The notes beneath the pieces are model-generated. The model was not told the origin of the DNA and ran no database searches. It was given only the letters and a program-made list of their open reading frames with translations. Position numbers and translations under genes: made by a program. This document shows, piece by piece, positions 1-10,697 of a stretch of 64,000 bases of DNA; positions within the stretch are counted from its first letter, which is position 1; every line of letters starts with the position of its first letter. This DNA comes from Rhodotorula mucilaginosa. Its lineage: Eukaryota > Basidiomycota > Microbotryomycetes > Sporidiobolales > Sporidiobolaceae. The DNA lies in contig CP137871.1 in the NCBI GenBank assembly GCA_034406715.1, positions 1,116,001 to 1,180,000 of the forward strand, written 5' to 3'.

Positions 1-1453
1 AACCTGCTTCTGCTCCTTCTGCCGTTACGAGCGAAGCACCCCGCTCAGTAGCCGGTCCTTCATCGGAAGACATGGAAGGCGAAGTCTTTGCCCAAGCCGC
101 CGCGATCGATCGACTACTGTCGCTCATGCACACGCTGCGAGCGCGAGGCGAAGACTTTGCCGATAACGAAGAACTCACCGTAAGCTGCGCCGCGGTTGCC
201 GTTAGTGCGCCCCCTCGACCGGGTGCGACTAACGCATTCTCTGAACAGGATCTGTACAACTCGAGCATGGCGCTACGACCGAAAGTGGTGCAGCTCATTC
301 GCAAATACGACCAGAAGCAGGGTGAGTCGCTCGCAAAAGATGCCCGAAACGCAACCACGGAAGCTGACGTCGCGGTGACACCCAGCCGAGTTGAGAGCGA
401 TGAACGACAAGGTCGAACAGGCGAAGGCGACGTTCGAGAGAAATGCCGCTCTCGCTCACCAGCATCAGCAACAAGCTCATGGTGAGTCTGGGGAAGCTGC
501 CCTTTCGTCGGAAGAGGTTGCCCCATTTTTTCTCATTCGCCTTCCTTTGCACAGCAGCGCACTATCAGCAGCAGCCGAACGGCTACGGAGCACCGCAGCC
601 AGCGCAATACGGACAACCTGCCATGGACGCCTACGGCCGGCAATACTCGCCCGCGCCCAACCCCGCCGCAGGTTACGCATCTCCCGTTCCCATGGCGCAA
701 AGTCCCGCACCCGCCGGACAGCCGCTGCAACAGAACCCGGCTGATGCTGCACGCGAAGAAGAGCTCAAACGCGAGTATGAGCGGCAGCTCGTCGAGTACC
801 AACGGCAGCTGGAGGAGTACAACCGACAGGTGGCGGCGATTCAGGCGCAGCAGCAGGCGGCAGCCGGTGCTCCGCAAGGCGGTCAGGTTCCTCCTCCATC
901 TGCGGCTGCTCCCGCTGGAGGGGACCAAGGGTCTTCGCCGAACGTGATGACTGCGAGCCATCCGCCAGCGGGTCCTTCGGCGGACGCTCAGCAGGCGCCG
1001 CACGCCGGACAGCCGCAAGGTCAGCCGCAACCCGTCTGGGATGCGCAGACGAATCAATGGGTGTGGCCTCACCTCCAGGCGAACGTGACGGCCCCTCCGG
1101 CAACTTCACCTCTGAACGCTCCAGGTCAACCGTATCCTCCTCCTCAGCAAGCCGCAGCGCAACCTGTTCCAGTTGAGCAAATGGCGAACCTCTCGGTGAC
1201 GTCGTCTCCGCCTCCGATGCAACCGGCAGCAGCGGCACCCTACGCCCAGCAGCAGCCATACCCGACAGGCGCGACTTCCCCTCTTCCGCCGCCGCCCGCT
1301 TCTTCGGGTCCTCAGGGACATCATCCGGCGGCATCGCCAGGTCTTGCGCACGCGGCACCATCTTACGCCGGCTATCCAGGAGCTCCGAGTCCGGCGCAGC
1401 CGTACCAGTATTCGCAGCCGGGTTATGCCCAGCCCTATCCATCGCAGGCGTAG
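1..1453 (+). CDS. HSE1: HSE1, ESCRT-0 subunit (STAM homologue), 3' part
   Basis: Hse1 pairs with Vps27 in ESCRT-0, which binds ubiquitinated cargo on endosomes and starts sorting into multivesicular bodies. The gene enters from the left edge; the VHS, UIM and SH3 parts lie outside. What is visible is the GAT/coiled-coil region: the frame reads on from base 3, then the motifs AAAIDRLLSLMHTLRARGED, DLYNSSMALRPKVVQLIRKY and QAELRAMNDKVEQAK, which match the family's conserved C-terminal helical core. A long Pro/Gln/Ala/Tyr-rich tail follows, as is usual for fungal Hse1. I place introns at 180-248, 322-385 and about 482-554; each restores the helical frame. Stop TAG at 1451-1453. The identification rests on the core motif, since the diagnostic N-terminal domains are missing. 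Confidence 0.8.
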
Positions 1454-1733
1454 ATAATTCCCCTCCTCGAGCTTTTCTCGTCCTTCTTCGGAACGTACGG
1501 AATCCTGCAATCTACTTCGCATGTCGCTTTCCGAGTACACATTCGTGCCTTTAACTGTGCTCGAGATCCGCTGAATAAGATTCAGGCGGCGCGGGTCTGC
1601 GGAGATAAAAACTTGGCCAACGAGAGGCTCCGCACATCGACACTCTGGATCTTCCGGCAGCTTTGCTTGTCCAGACAGTGTCTGTGCTGTGCATACGCGT
1701 CCTCTAGGCTAGGCTCGGGGCGCCCGCTGTGCC

Positions 1734-4700
1734 ATGCAGGCGACTTCGCCGTCATCGATACTTTCGGCCGACAAGTCGAGGCGGCCACGGTTCAGCCTCG
1801 CCGACGATACGGACGACGACGAGGACGTGCAGACGCCCTCGCGCAACGAGACAAGTCCGCGACACCCGCCTTCGATCGTCATCAGCGGCGAGGCAAGTCG
1901 CCGCTCAGAGAGCCGCGATCGACATGTCGGATTCGCTGCAGCTCCGATCATAAACGAAACGCCGTCGCCTGGAGATGCCGCACCTTCATTGGAGCGGGAA
2001 AGAGAGGGAGGAACGGATCCGGAGAAGAAGAGTCCGCCGAGCTCGTCGGAAAACTCGTACCCGCCGACCGGACGTCATGCTTTCGACAAGCCGGAATTTG
2101 CGACCCAGCCGCCAGGACCACCGCCAGCGCAGAAGGAGAAGAAGAAGGGCAGACTGCCGGCACTACCAGGCTTCATGGCGTGGATACCGCGAAACTTCAA
2201 CTGGAAAGGCTTCCGGCCCGTAGTCCGGTCGAGTATCGCCGCATGGTGCGGTCTGCTTCTCAGTGAGTTTTCCGGAAGGGCACCCCGACCGCGGAAACTC
2301 ATTCGCTGACTTCATTCGGCGATCTTCTTGCAGTGCTCTGCGGTCCATCCCAGAGGGCGCTCGGTCAGGCGAGTTTCCTCGTGCTCATCGTCTCGACAAT
2401 CTCGCCGGCCTCGCAGCCGATAGCAAGTCAACTCGAGACGGTCTTCTTCCAGATCTTCTTTGTGAGCCTTGGAGCTTTTACTGCGGCGTTTGCTCCGAAA
2501 GTGAAACTCATTTCCGCGATCGCAGGTCTCGCTCGGTTGGGCGTGGGCGTGCCTCGCTCTCGCCATCGCGCACGCCTCGCGCTCGACGTATAAATTCACT
2601 CAAGCCGAGTTTCAAGCCTATTCGGTACAGCGCTTCGGCCAACCCGGAATGACGGCTGCGCAAATACAGCTTGCTGCGAGCGAAGCGATCTTCCGGGGCG
2701 AATTCATCGAAGCCGCGCCGGGCGCCGTCTGCGCCATCTTTCTCGGAGCCGGCTGCGGCTTCTTCCTCTGGTTGCGGGGGTATGCCGGACCTGGGCCGCT
2801 CATTTTCGGTGTCATCTTTGCCATGATCTTGCTTGTATGTCTCGAGACAGTTCGCTCTGGGTGAGAACTGCACGGCTGACTCTGCTTCCGCAGATTATCA
2901 CCCTCACGATCGGCGCCCTGTTCCCCTATGCCTATTACTCGGTCGGCGTAAGGGCCGCGTCATTGTTTCCGACTCGAAGCTCTACCTTTTCTTTTTTTGC
3001 TGAAGCCTTCCGCATGCAGACTGTCTTTTTCTATCCTTTCGCCGCGCAAGAAGCGATCATCCTCGCCTGCACCTTCCTCGTATTCCCCGAGACTCTCGCG
3101 CACCAATTCACCGACCGCCTGATCGCTGCACTTCAGCCGCTCCAGACAGTGATCCGCGATCAGAAGGAGATGCTCAGGGCGAACCCGCGCACGTCCGAGT
3201 GGCTCAGGTTCCAAACGCTCAAGGGCAACGCCAACGCCGCAGTTGCCGCGGTCGGTCTCCTCGGCGCCTCGGAGGCCAACCTCTCACGAGAAGTCAGCTT
3301 TGGTCGGGTCAACGGACGAGATCTTTCGATGATCCTGCAGAGCATGCGGATTCTCGTCGCGCGAACATGTGAGTTTCGGCTGTGATTCAGGCTTTCTTCT
3401 CTCGTTGACAAGACGACGTCTGCAGCCGGCTTCGTCTTTTTCTACGAGATTGTCGAGAAGCATCTTCATCGAGATGGAGACTCGGATACCAAACGCGGTC
3501 CCGAAGTGGACGACCTCGTCGTCCGTCTCGGACGCTCTCGAGCTGGCACGCCGAATGGGACACCTACTACGAGCCGACCACAATCTCTGGAACTCGAACG
3601 GGACGCCGACGAAAGCGACACGGGCGATGATCACGCTCAGCAGCTCGGAACGGCTCTGCAAGCCGTGCGGGAACGCGACCCCGAGCGTAATGGCAGCCCC
3701 TCTCGACCGGGGCGGACTTTTGATCGCGCCCATTCTTCTCCGGGGCCACGACGCGCGGGCATATCCTCCGACTCGCTCGCCGAGCTCGACGATCGCCACT
3801 CTTCGCGGACCAGTCAGCGAGGAGATCACGGTCCGCCGTCTCCCGGCACGCGGACTGCTCAATACCATCAGGGTCACTACTTTCCGCACGCTCACCGGCG
3901 GCATCATCGATCGCGCGGGGAGGAGAAGCGAAGATCGCGTTCGCGTACTCGCCACGGCAAGCATTCGAGCAGCCATGCCTCACTCCCCGGTCTGCTGCAC
4001 GATGTGCTGCACCCGCAAGTCGATGTTCGTCCAGTTGGAGTCGTCGAGAGTACGGTAGGTCTGCGGTCTCCTGCTTTTTTTCTCTCCGCGCTCGTTCGCT
4101 GATGGCCTTGCCGTGCAGGTCTATGCAGATCTCGAAGATTACCTGAGCAACCCTCGCGACGAGGAGCACCTCGAGGAAATCATTCGGCTTCTCTGCGCTG
4201 CCAGCGAACCGCTGATCGGAACGGTGGAGGAATCGATCGTGCACCTGATCGAGGTTCTGCACCGTTTCAAGTCCTTCGATGACACCTGGAGGGCGACGTT
4301 CCGGTACAACGCCGAGGAGACCGATCAGACCATCCGCGTCTCGCAACAACATCTCGACAAGCTGAAAGCCGCCATCACCGAATATCGAGACACCAAGCGT
4401 CTCGATGTTGTCCGGCCGTTCGCGAAACTCTTCGATCCGTTCGGTTCCGAGACTCGCGGTAGCGAATACGGCGGCGAAGAATTGCAAGCGCCGAGCCATC
4501 GCGGTCTGTTCTGGGCGTTTCAGTACGAGCATTGCCTGATCGGCTGGTCGGAAGCCCTCGTCGACATCTTCGAAACGGTCCTCAGATTCGAGAAGAAGCG
4601 CAGGCGACCACGGTGAGCCGTGAAAACTGATGGAGCCATACCCCGCTTCCTGACCTGACGGACTCTTTTTCCCCTCTCTCTTCAAGTTTGTGGTTCCCCA

Positions 4701-6765
4701 ACTTGCGCAAAGCAAAGTTCCGCTCGCAGCAGGTCGACAACTACGCAGACGAAGATCCGGAGGACCTTCGCGAGCTCGACACCCGGGCCTTCTCCTCGGT
4801 CCGCAATCCGGATTACAAGGCTCCGCAGACTTGGGCTCAGCACATCGGAGTCCGACTCGATCATCTTGGCGACATTGTCACCCGGCGCGACGTGCTCTTT
4901 GGCGTCAAGATGGCAATCGTTATCGGACTTTGCAGCATGCCCGCCATGTTCCCTACAACATCGCTGTTCTTCTACCGCGAACGCGGCGTCTGGGTCCTGA
5001 TCATGATATGCTTGACGGCTAACCAGGTGAGTGAAGTCGTCTCCGAGCCTTGCTTACTTGTGAAACGTGGAGACTGACGGTACTGAACCGCTTCGTCACG
5101 CAGTTCCTTGGCGACGTCCTCTTCGGATATGTTGTCCGAGTCTTCGGCACGTTGGCGGGAACCGCCATCGGCCTCTGCCTCTGGTCTATCGCAGCTCAGC
5201 GTGGTCGCGGCAACCCGTTCGCGGTTGGAGCCGTCTGCGCCGTCGCCTTTCCTCCGATTTTCTTCTACCGCGTGTGAGTGCTTGCCTTGGCGAAGGGACT
5301 GCACGCTTGTCATGTTACTCACGCCTCACCCACATTTACAGGCACATGCAGCCGTGCGTATCGAGCTTCACTAATCCGTTCTTCATGTCAGACAGAACGT
5401 CCTGATCGTGTCGCATTTCTCCCGCAGCATCATGACGGCCATTCTTCCCTCCGTCACGAGCATGCTCGTCATCGGGTTCGTCGGCCCTCCTCGATTCCGA
5501 TATGCGTTTCATTTCTTGACCACCATGGTGTGCGCAGATACTCGTGGCAGAACGCGCACAATCCCTCGCTGTCGTCGATCGGCTACGGATGGAATGTGGC
5601 ATGGCGACGTTGCGTCTGCGTCATGATCGGCATCACAGTGGCGTTCATCTCATCCTTCATTCCGCCGAGCTCGCGTCAAAAAGTCTCCATCCGGAGAAGC
5701 TACGCCAAGGTCGTGTATCGGATGGGCGACGTCGTTTGCCAGATCATCTCCTTCGCGAACTGCAAAGCTGGGCCGACCAAGCCGCCAAAGATCATTGTCA
5801 ACAATCTGGCGGCGCTTCGACTGCGGGTGAACCGAACGGTACAGGCGCGGGCCATGGCGCGGTACGAAATCAGTCTCCAAGGTGCCTGGCCCAGCAAGCT
5901 ATGTGAGTAATGCTGCATCACTCTGCGACAAGGAAGAGCAAAGACTGACAGTCATTACCCTGCACAGATGCGGCTGTCCAGACTCACGTCATGTGAGGCT
6001 GTTTTCCGTCAGGAGTATGTGCCGAGGTCGATTATGCTGACTTCCGCTCGCTGTCTCGCTAGGGAAATGCTCGATCTGCTCGGGCAACTCGCCATGGTCA
6101 TCTCGAAACTGGATCAACGATGGACGAAGGCGCTGCTACATCGCAGCCAGCTTGCGAATCCGCGTTTCTTACAAGACCTGCTCTCGTCGTTACAACTCAT
6201 CTCGTTGGCGCTCGACCGCGGTACGCCGCTCCCGTACATATACAACCCGCTCCTCGAGCGCTTCCTCAGGTCGCCAGAGGCGATCGCCTCCGGTCACGCC
6301 AATGGGTACGGCTACGAGATCCAACTCGGCGATGACGATGTCGAAGATCTCCCGCGCCATGTCGATTTCCGAACTATTTGCTCGCTAGAATATCTCCGCT
6401 TTTCCAGCGGTGTCTCTCACGTTTACGCCATTATCAATGTGAGTACTGCCACCTCTGCTGATCCATGATGTGTGAGCCATTGCTGACTCGGTCGCCCTTG
6501 CTGACTCGGTCGCCCTTCTCACAGCGACTCGACCGGCTCATGGTATGAAGGTCTGGATATCTCGCTTGAAAAGATCGTAATCTGACCCGCTTTCTCCGCC
6601 AGTTTACGGTAAAATCCCTCGTCGGCGAGAATTATCTCCTCTATGGCCTCGATCCTCGGTCGGACCTTGGCGAACGCCAGGGCTTGCTCGACGAGGACCA
6701 CTTCCACGGCGGACCCGACTCTCGGAGAAGCAGCTTTGAGCGAACCAACAGCAGTCTTGTATGAG
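1734..6765 (+). CDS. Aromatic acid exporter / FUSC-type membrane transporter (BRE4-like)
   Basis: Large multi-pass membrane protein of the fungal family with a putative ER-transporter six-helix N-terminal domain, a FUSC-like second membrane half and a DUF2421 C-terminus (yeast Bre4 and relatives). The N-terminus is disordered and acidic; the first membrane block starts at NWKGFRPVVRSSIAAWCGLL, followed by LVLIVSTISPASQPIASQLE and, after splicing out 2462-2525, SLGWAWACLALAIAHASR. A long basic, Ser/Arg-rich cytosolic loop (about 3500-4050) precedes the second half (FGVKMAIVIGLCSMPAMF, GDVLFGYVVRVFGTLAGTAI, IGYSWQNAHNP). The DUF2421 end includes LDRGTPLPYIYNPLLERF. More than ten short introns are needed, including 6439-6524 and 6543-6602. 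ATG at 1734 is the first in the open frame; TGA at 6763-6765. Substrate cannot be told from sequence. Confidence 0.82.
6481..6516 (+). repeat. Perfect 18-bp tandem duplication inside an intron
   Basis: The unit TGCTGACTCGGTCGCCCT occurs twice with no gap, 6481-6498 and 6499-6516, just before the acceptor of the next-to-last intron of the transporter gene. It contains CTGAC, a plausible branch-point motif, so the duplication doubles the candidate branch point. Confidence 0.9.
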
Positions 6766-6990
6766 GTACACGTGAAATCACTGGTCATGTACTACAGATC
6801 TCTTCTTGTTGCGCGCCACTGCTGAAGAACCGCCGTCTGTGGTGCTTTCGGAAGACGAAGACGTGGCTGACGACGGTGGCGAAGGACTCGGCTTACGCTG
6901 TCGAGAATGCCGCCGGCGGTGGGCGCGCAAGGGCTGCTTCTCTGTATACGAGTGATACAGGGTCAGCTTGGCGGTCGCCGAGTCGCGTCA

Positions 6991-8424
6991 TCACGATGCA
7001 GACTTGCCATCCCCGCTGAGGATATGCTGGAGGTTGACAGAGGGGTTGGTCTTGCGAGGTTTGCAGCACATGACTCTGTGCATGTGGACGTCAGGACAGG
7101 TTCGCTGCGCGAGGATGGTTTCCGAACTCACGCAATGAGAGCAGCCGCAGCAATCACAACAGCAGCAATCGCGGCTCTGTTGGATCGTGGCAGAGCGGTC
7201 AGGCAAATCTTCACTCGAAGAAAAGGACGAATCGAACGTACATGATGAACGAGAACGTGCTGCCATCCAGTCCAGTCAAAAGTCCGTTCGCATTGGTCGT
7301 TCCTGTCGAGGCTGAGGCACCGACGGTTGTCGCGACACCATCAGGAAAAGTAAACTTTTGGCAGCACGCCTCCCACTTGAGAGTTTCCCAGATGGGCTGG
7401 GTCTGATTTGTCGTCATCCGAAGTCCGGTGAAGTACACCTTCTTTGGCTGATCTGCAGGGCGTGAATCGCGGATGAGCTGTGGCGCTTTCCTCAGGGGAA
7501 AGACGCTCCTCGGCGTACATGGGGAGTTCGTCAGCTGTATGGTGTGTTTATCGTAGCCGATCCCTTGTATGCTGCAAGATCCGGAGTAGGGCCGATAAAA
7601 GTTTGCGCTCCCATACGCATTCCACCAGCCAGTCGTGTTGGTCGAGCCGGAGTTCACACTGCGAGTAACGGCGGGTCAGACCCATGTTTCCGCATAAGCG
7701 TCAATCGAATCTCGTACTTACGAGCACCCAAATACCCCGGCTTGCAAGCCCGAGGCGCCATCTGCTCGACTTATGTCAGCCACCCAGAACTTTCTGCACG
7801 CGTCGCAGTCAAGGCATTTGCTCACAGACTTGAACCGAGTCGCCTGGGGAACGGTGAGTGTGAGCTACATCCTTCACTTTCGAAAAGGCAGAAATCGAGC
7901 GCACCCTGAAAGGTATATCTCATCCAGCAACCCGCCCCGGTTGCTGTGTGCGCGGTCAGCGAGTCTGTGAGGGACTCTTGCTCCCACTTGTCTCCGCTCT
8001 TCGGACATCCATAGCTGCAGACAGTCACGCTTGAGGTTAGGGCTCCAAACGCGTGCCGGCTGTAGACAGGTACGACTCACGAGAGACTTGCATCGCTGTG
8101 AAGGATAATGGTATCCTGCTTGTCGCTCGATTGCTGCATGCCGCCACTCGTTTGCGTGGCCCAAGCGGCTGTTGCGGTTTCGGTACTAGATGACTTCTCA
8201 GCTTCGTTCTTCGCCGTTGAAGGTGCAGCTGTCGCGGTCGGTTTCTGCTCCTCTTTGGCAGCCACGCCACCTGCCCCATCGTCGTTCGCAGCGGGGGCGT
8301 CCTCCTCTTCGCTTGGAGGTGCTGGTCTTCCCAGCGCAAGGTGAAGGTACTGGAGGAGCAGCACAAGGGTCCAGTAAGGTGATCGTGCGGCGAGATGGCT
8401 CAAGAGTTGCGCAGGACGGCGCAT
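6991..8424 (-). CDS. Secreted-type single-pass membrane protein, Cys-rich ectodomain, unknown function
   Basis: I do not recognise the family. The start at 8424 gives a basic N-terminus and a hydrophobic core (SPYWTLVLLLQYLHLALG) ending in a likely signal-peptidase site, then an acidic Ala/Ser/Thr-rich stretch. Exon 1 ends at 8081 (donor GTGAGT), and the next exon resumes in phase with SYGCPKSGDKW. The ectodomain has many cysteines (CLDCDACRKFW, GSCSIQGIGY, EACCQKF) and N-x-S/T sites. Near the C-terminus a GTACGT donor joins in phase to IAAIAAVVIAAAALIA, a clear membrane helix, followed by a short tail with MCCKPRK. So: type I topology, ectodomain outside, about 25-residue cytosolic tail. One intron between about 7905 and 7860 could not be resolved in phase. 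It lies tail-to-tail with the transporter to its left. Confidence 0.6.
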
Positions 8425-8653
8425 GTCGTGCTTCGATACTCGTCTCGAGCAAGCGGTTTTTCTCGACGACGAAGCTACTCCCCACGGGGGCGAGCTCCAG
8501 CAAGATCCCTTCGATAGACCCCACCACCTCTGTACTATGACCAGCATCGAGGACGAACGAGCTTCGGCTTGTCCGAGGAGTTTGAGAAGGCCCGAGCGCC
8601 AAGTGGCGTTCCTTCAGAAGGTTCCCTCTCTAAAGCTTCCGACGCGATCTCGG

Positions 8654-9391
8654 CTAACAAGCTAAAGTACAACTAGTATACAGTCTGGAAACACGAACGC
8701 TACTGTGCGCATGCGAGCGGATCGTCTCATCTGCGCCGGGGACGGGCAGGACCATGCAAGCCATCATCCGATCCCGAGGTGTCGCGGACATATTCTGGAG
8801 GACACGCACAGTCGCAAGGAGAGTCAGCGCAGGAGCGGCACGCTGGGCAGACCTCGCTTTGCCGGCGCAAGATGAAGGCTCACCGCGAATCAAGGGCGCA
8901 TGCTCTTTCACTTCGGCCCAAGCTTCCTCGCTGCCACCCTCCACCATCGTGCGGGCACGACGAGCGTAGTTGATGCTGAACACGAACGCGACTGTACCAA
9001 TCAGAATCACAATCAGGAAGACTGCTGCCATAGAGCCTGTAAGTGGTGATAGGAGAGTCAGAATATTTGCAGTACATATCTCCATCGCGGACAGCGAGAC
9101 CGGCTTACCCAGCTCAGCGAGAGTCGAGCCTTCATACTGATCTGCGACTTTCTCAAGTGCCTGCTGAACGTTGCTTGCTGTGGAATTGTGGGAGCTCGAG
9201 GCGGTTGTTGCCGGCTCTCGAAAGTAGACGAGCTGGAGGACGGTGGTAGTTTCCGTGACTGTCGTTGTGGCGAAGAGACCGAGTTGTGTTGCTCTCGAGA
9301 CGGTGCCGATCGCGGTAATGCTGGGAGCGAGAGGGAGTAGTGGGTCATAGGTAGGCGTTGCGAGATCGGGCAAGAACAGTGACGTGCTCAT
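8654..9391 (-). CDS. Single-pass membrane protein with Ser/Thr-rich N-terminus, unknown function
   Basis: Not recognised. From ATG at 9391 the protein has about 90 mostly polar residues rich in Thr, Ser and Ala (TTTVTETTTVLQLVYF), then, after an in-phase intron of about 70 bases near 9040-9107, one strong membrane helix (MAAVFLIVILIGTVAFVFSI) closed by NYARRAR and a basic/acidic cytosolic segment. No signal peptide is evident, so the N-terminus may be outside by internal anchoring. The 3' end is uncertain: the frame stays open to 8654, but a donor after LIRG would give another ending. It lies in the same orientation just upstream of the Cys-rich membrane protein at 6991-8424; the two are spaced by about 230 bases, and I saw no shared motif. 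Confidence 0.42.
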   Translation of the reverse strand: MSTSLFLPDLATPTYDPLLPLAPSITAIGTVSRATQLGLFATTTVTETTTVLQLVYFREPATTASSSHNSTASNVQQALEKVADQYEGSTLAELGKPVSLSAMEICTANILTLLSPLTGSMAAVFLIVILIGTVAFVFSINYARRARTMVEGGSEEAWAEVKEHAPLIRGEPSSCAGKARSAQRAAPALTLLATVRVLQNMSATPRDRMMACMVLPVPGADETIRSHAHSSVRVSRLYTSCTLAC

Positions 9392-9663
9392 ATCATCCTG
9401 CACAGTGTGGATGGATGAGAGGCAGGCGACAAAAGGCGACCATTGATTTGTCCGGAACGTCCGTCGGAAGTTCCGACGAACAGAGGTTCGTGCTCGTGCT
9501 CGCGCGCACGGCTGACGGTTGCAAGGCGGAACATAACGACTCGCTCCACTCTCGGTCGACCACGAGGCTTGAGCTGGCATGGATGGTTGCAATGCGAATA
9601 CGTCAACCCAAGACGGAGCAATCTGTACAAAGTAATTCGGCTTGTCGCGAGCGCCTGGCGAGT

Positions 9664-10661
9664 CTAGTGCTTGACGTCGTTCGCCGTGGCGTCGATGTCT
9701 GGAGATGCGAGGCGAGGATGTTAGCGGTCGGAAAAAGACCTTGTATGTAGCGAAATGGAGGAACACTTACGCCAGTCGAGGCGGTCGGCCCATTTTTTCG
9801 GGAGGATGTCGCAGATTTCCTGGACGTCCTTGTCGCCACGACCAGAGAGGGTCTGTTATAACGCAGGCGCGGTTTCAGAAGTCAGCGGGGAGACAACAGG
9901 CAAGCTGACAGCAAGGGATCAACGTACCATGACAATGTTTGCGTCTTTCGGCAGAGTCTTGGCGAGCTCCATCGTTCCCCAGACGGCGTGCGAAGTCTCG
10001 AGCGCCGGGATGATCCCCTCGAGCTGTGTGCACGCGCGGAATCCACGCAGGGCCTGCTCGTCCGTCGCCGAGATGTACTCTCCCCGCTTCGTCTCGTGCA
10101 ACCAGGCGTGCTCGGGCCCGACGCCCGGGTAGTCGAGTCCGGCCGAGATCGAGTGGGTGCCCATGATTTGGCCGACCTTGGTTTGCAGGATGTAGGTCCG
10201 GACGCCGTGGAAGACACCCTTGGTACCTTTCGAGATCGTAGCCGAGTGGAAGTCGGTGTCGATACCTGCGACCGTCGACGCCGAAGTCAGGAAAATTGTT
10301 TGGCACGGAGGCTGCAAGACGGAAACATACCCTCTCCCGCTGCCTCGACACCGATAATCCGCACACTCTTGTCTTCGACGAACGGATGGAAGGTCCTGCA
10401 AAACGAACGAGTCAGGAAGCGATACCAGAGCGCTGGAGAAGGGAGACACCTACCCGATGGCGTTACTTCCGCCGCCGACGCAAGCGACCACCGCGTCCGG
10501 GAGCTTGCCGGTCGCAGCCTGCATCTGCTCCTTGATCTCCTGACCGATCACAGACTGGAAGTCGCGAACGATGGTCGGGAACGGAGCGGGGCCGATCGCG
10601 GATCCGACGAGGTAGTGAGTCGTGGACAGGTTGGTGACCCAGTCACGCATCGCTTCGTCTG

Positions 10662-10697
<36 letters not shown>

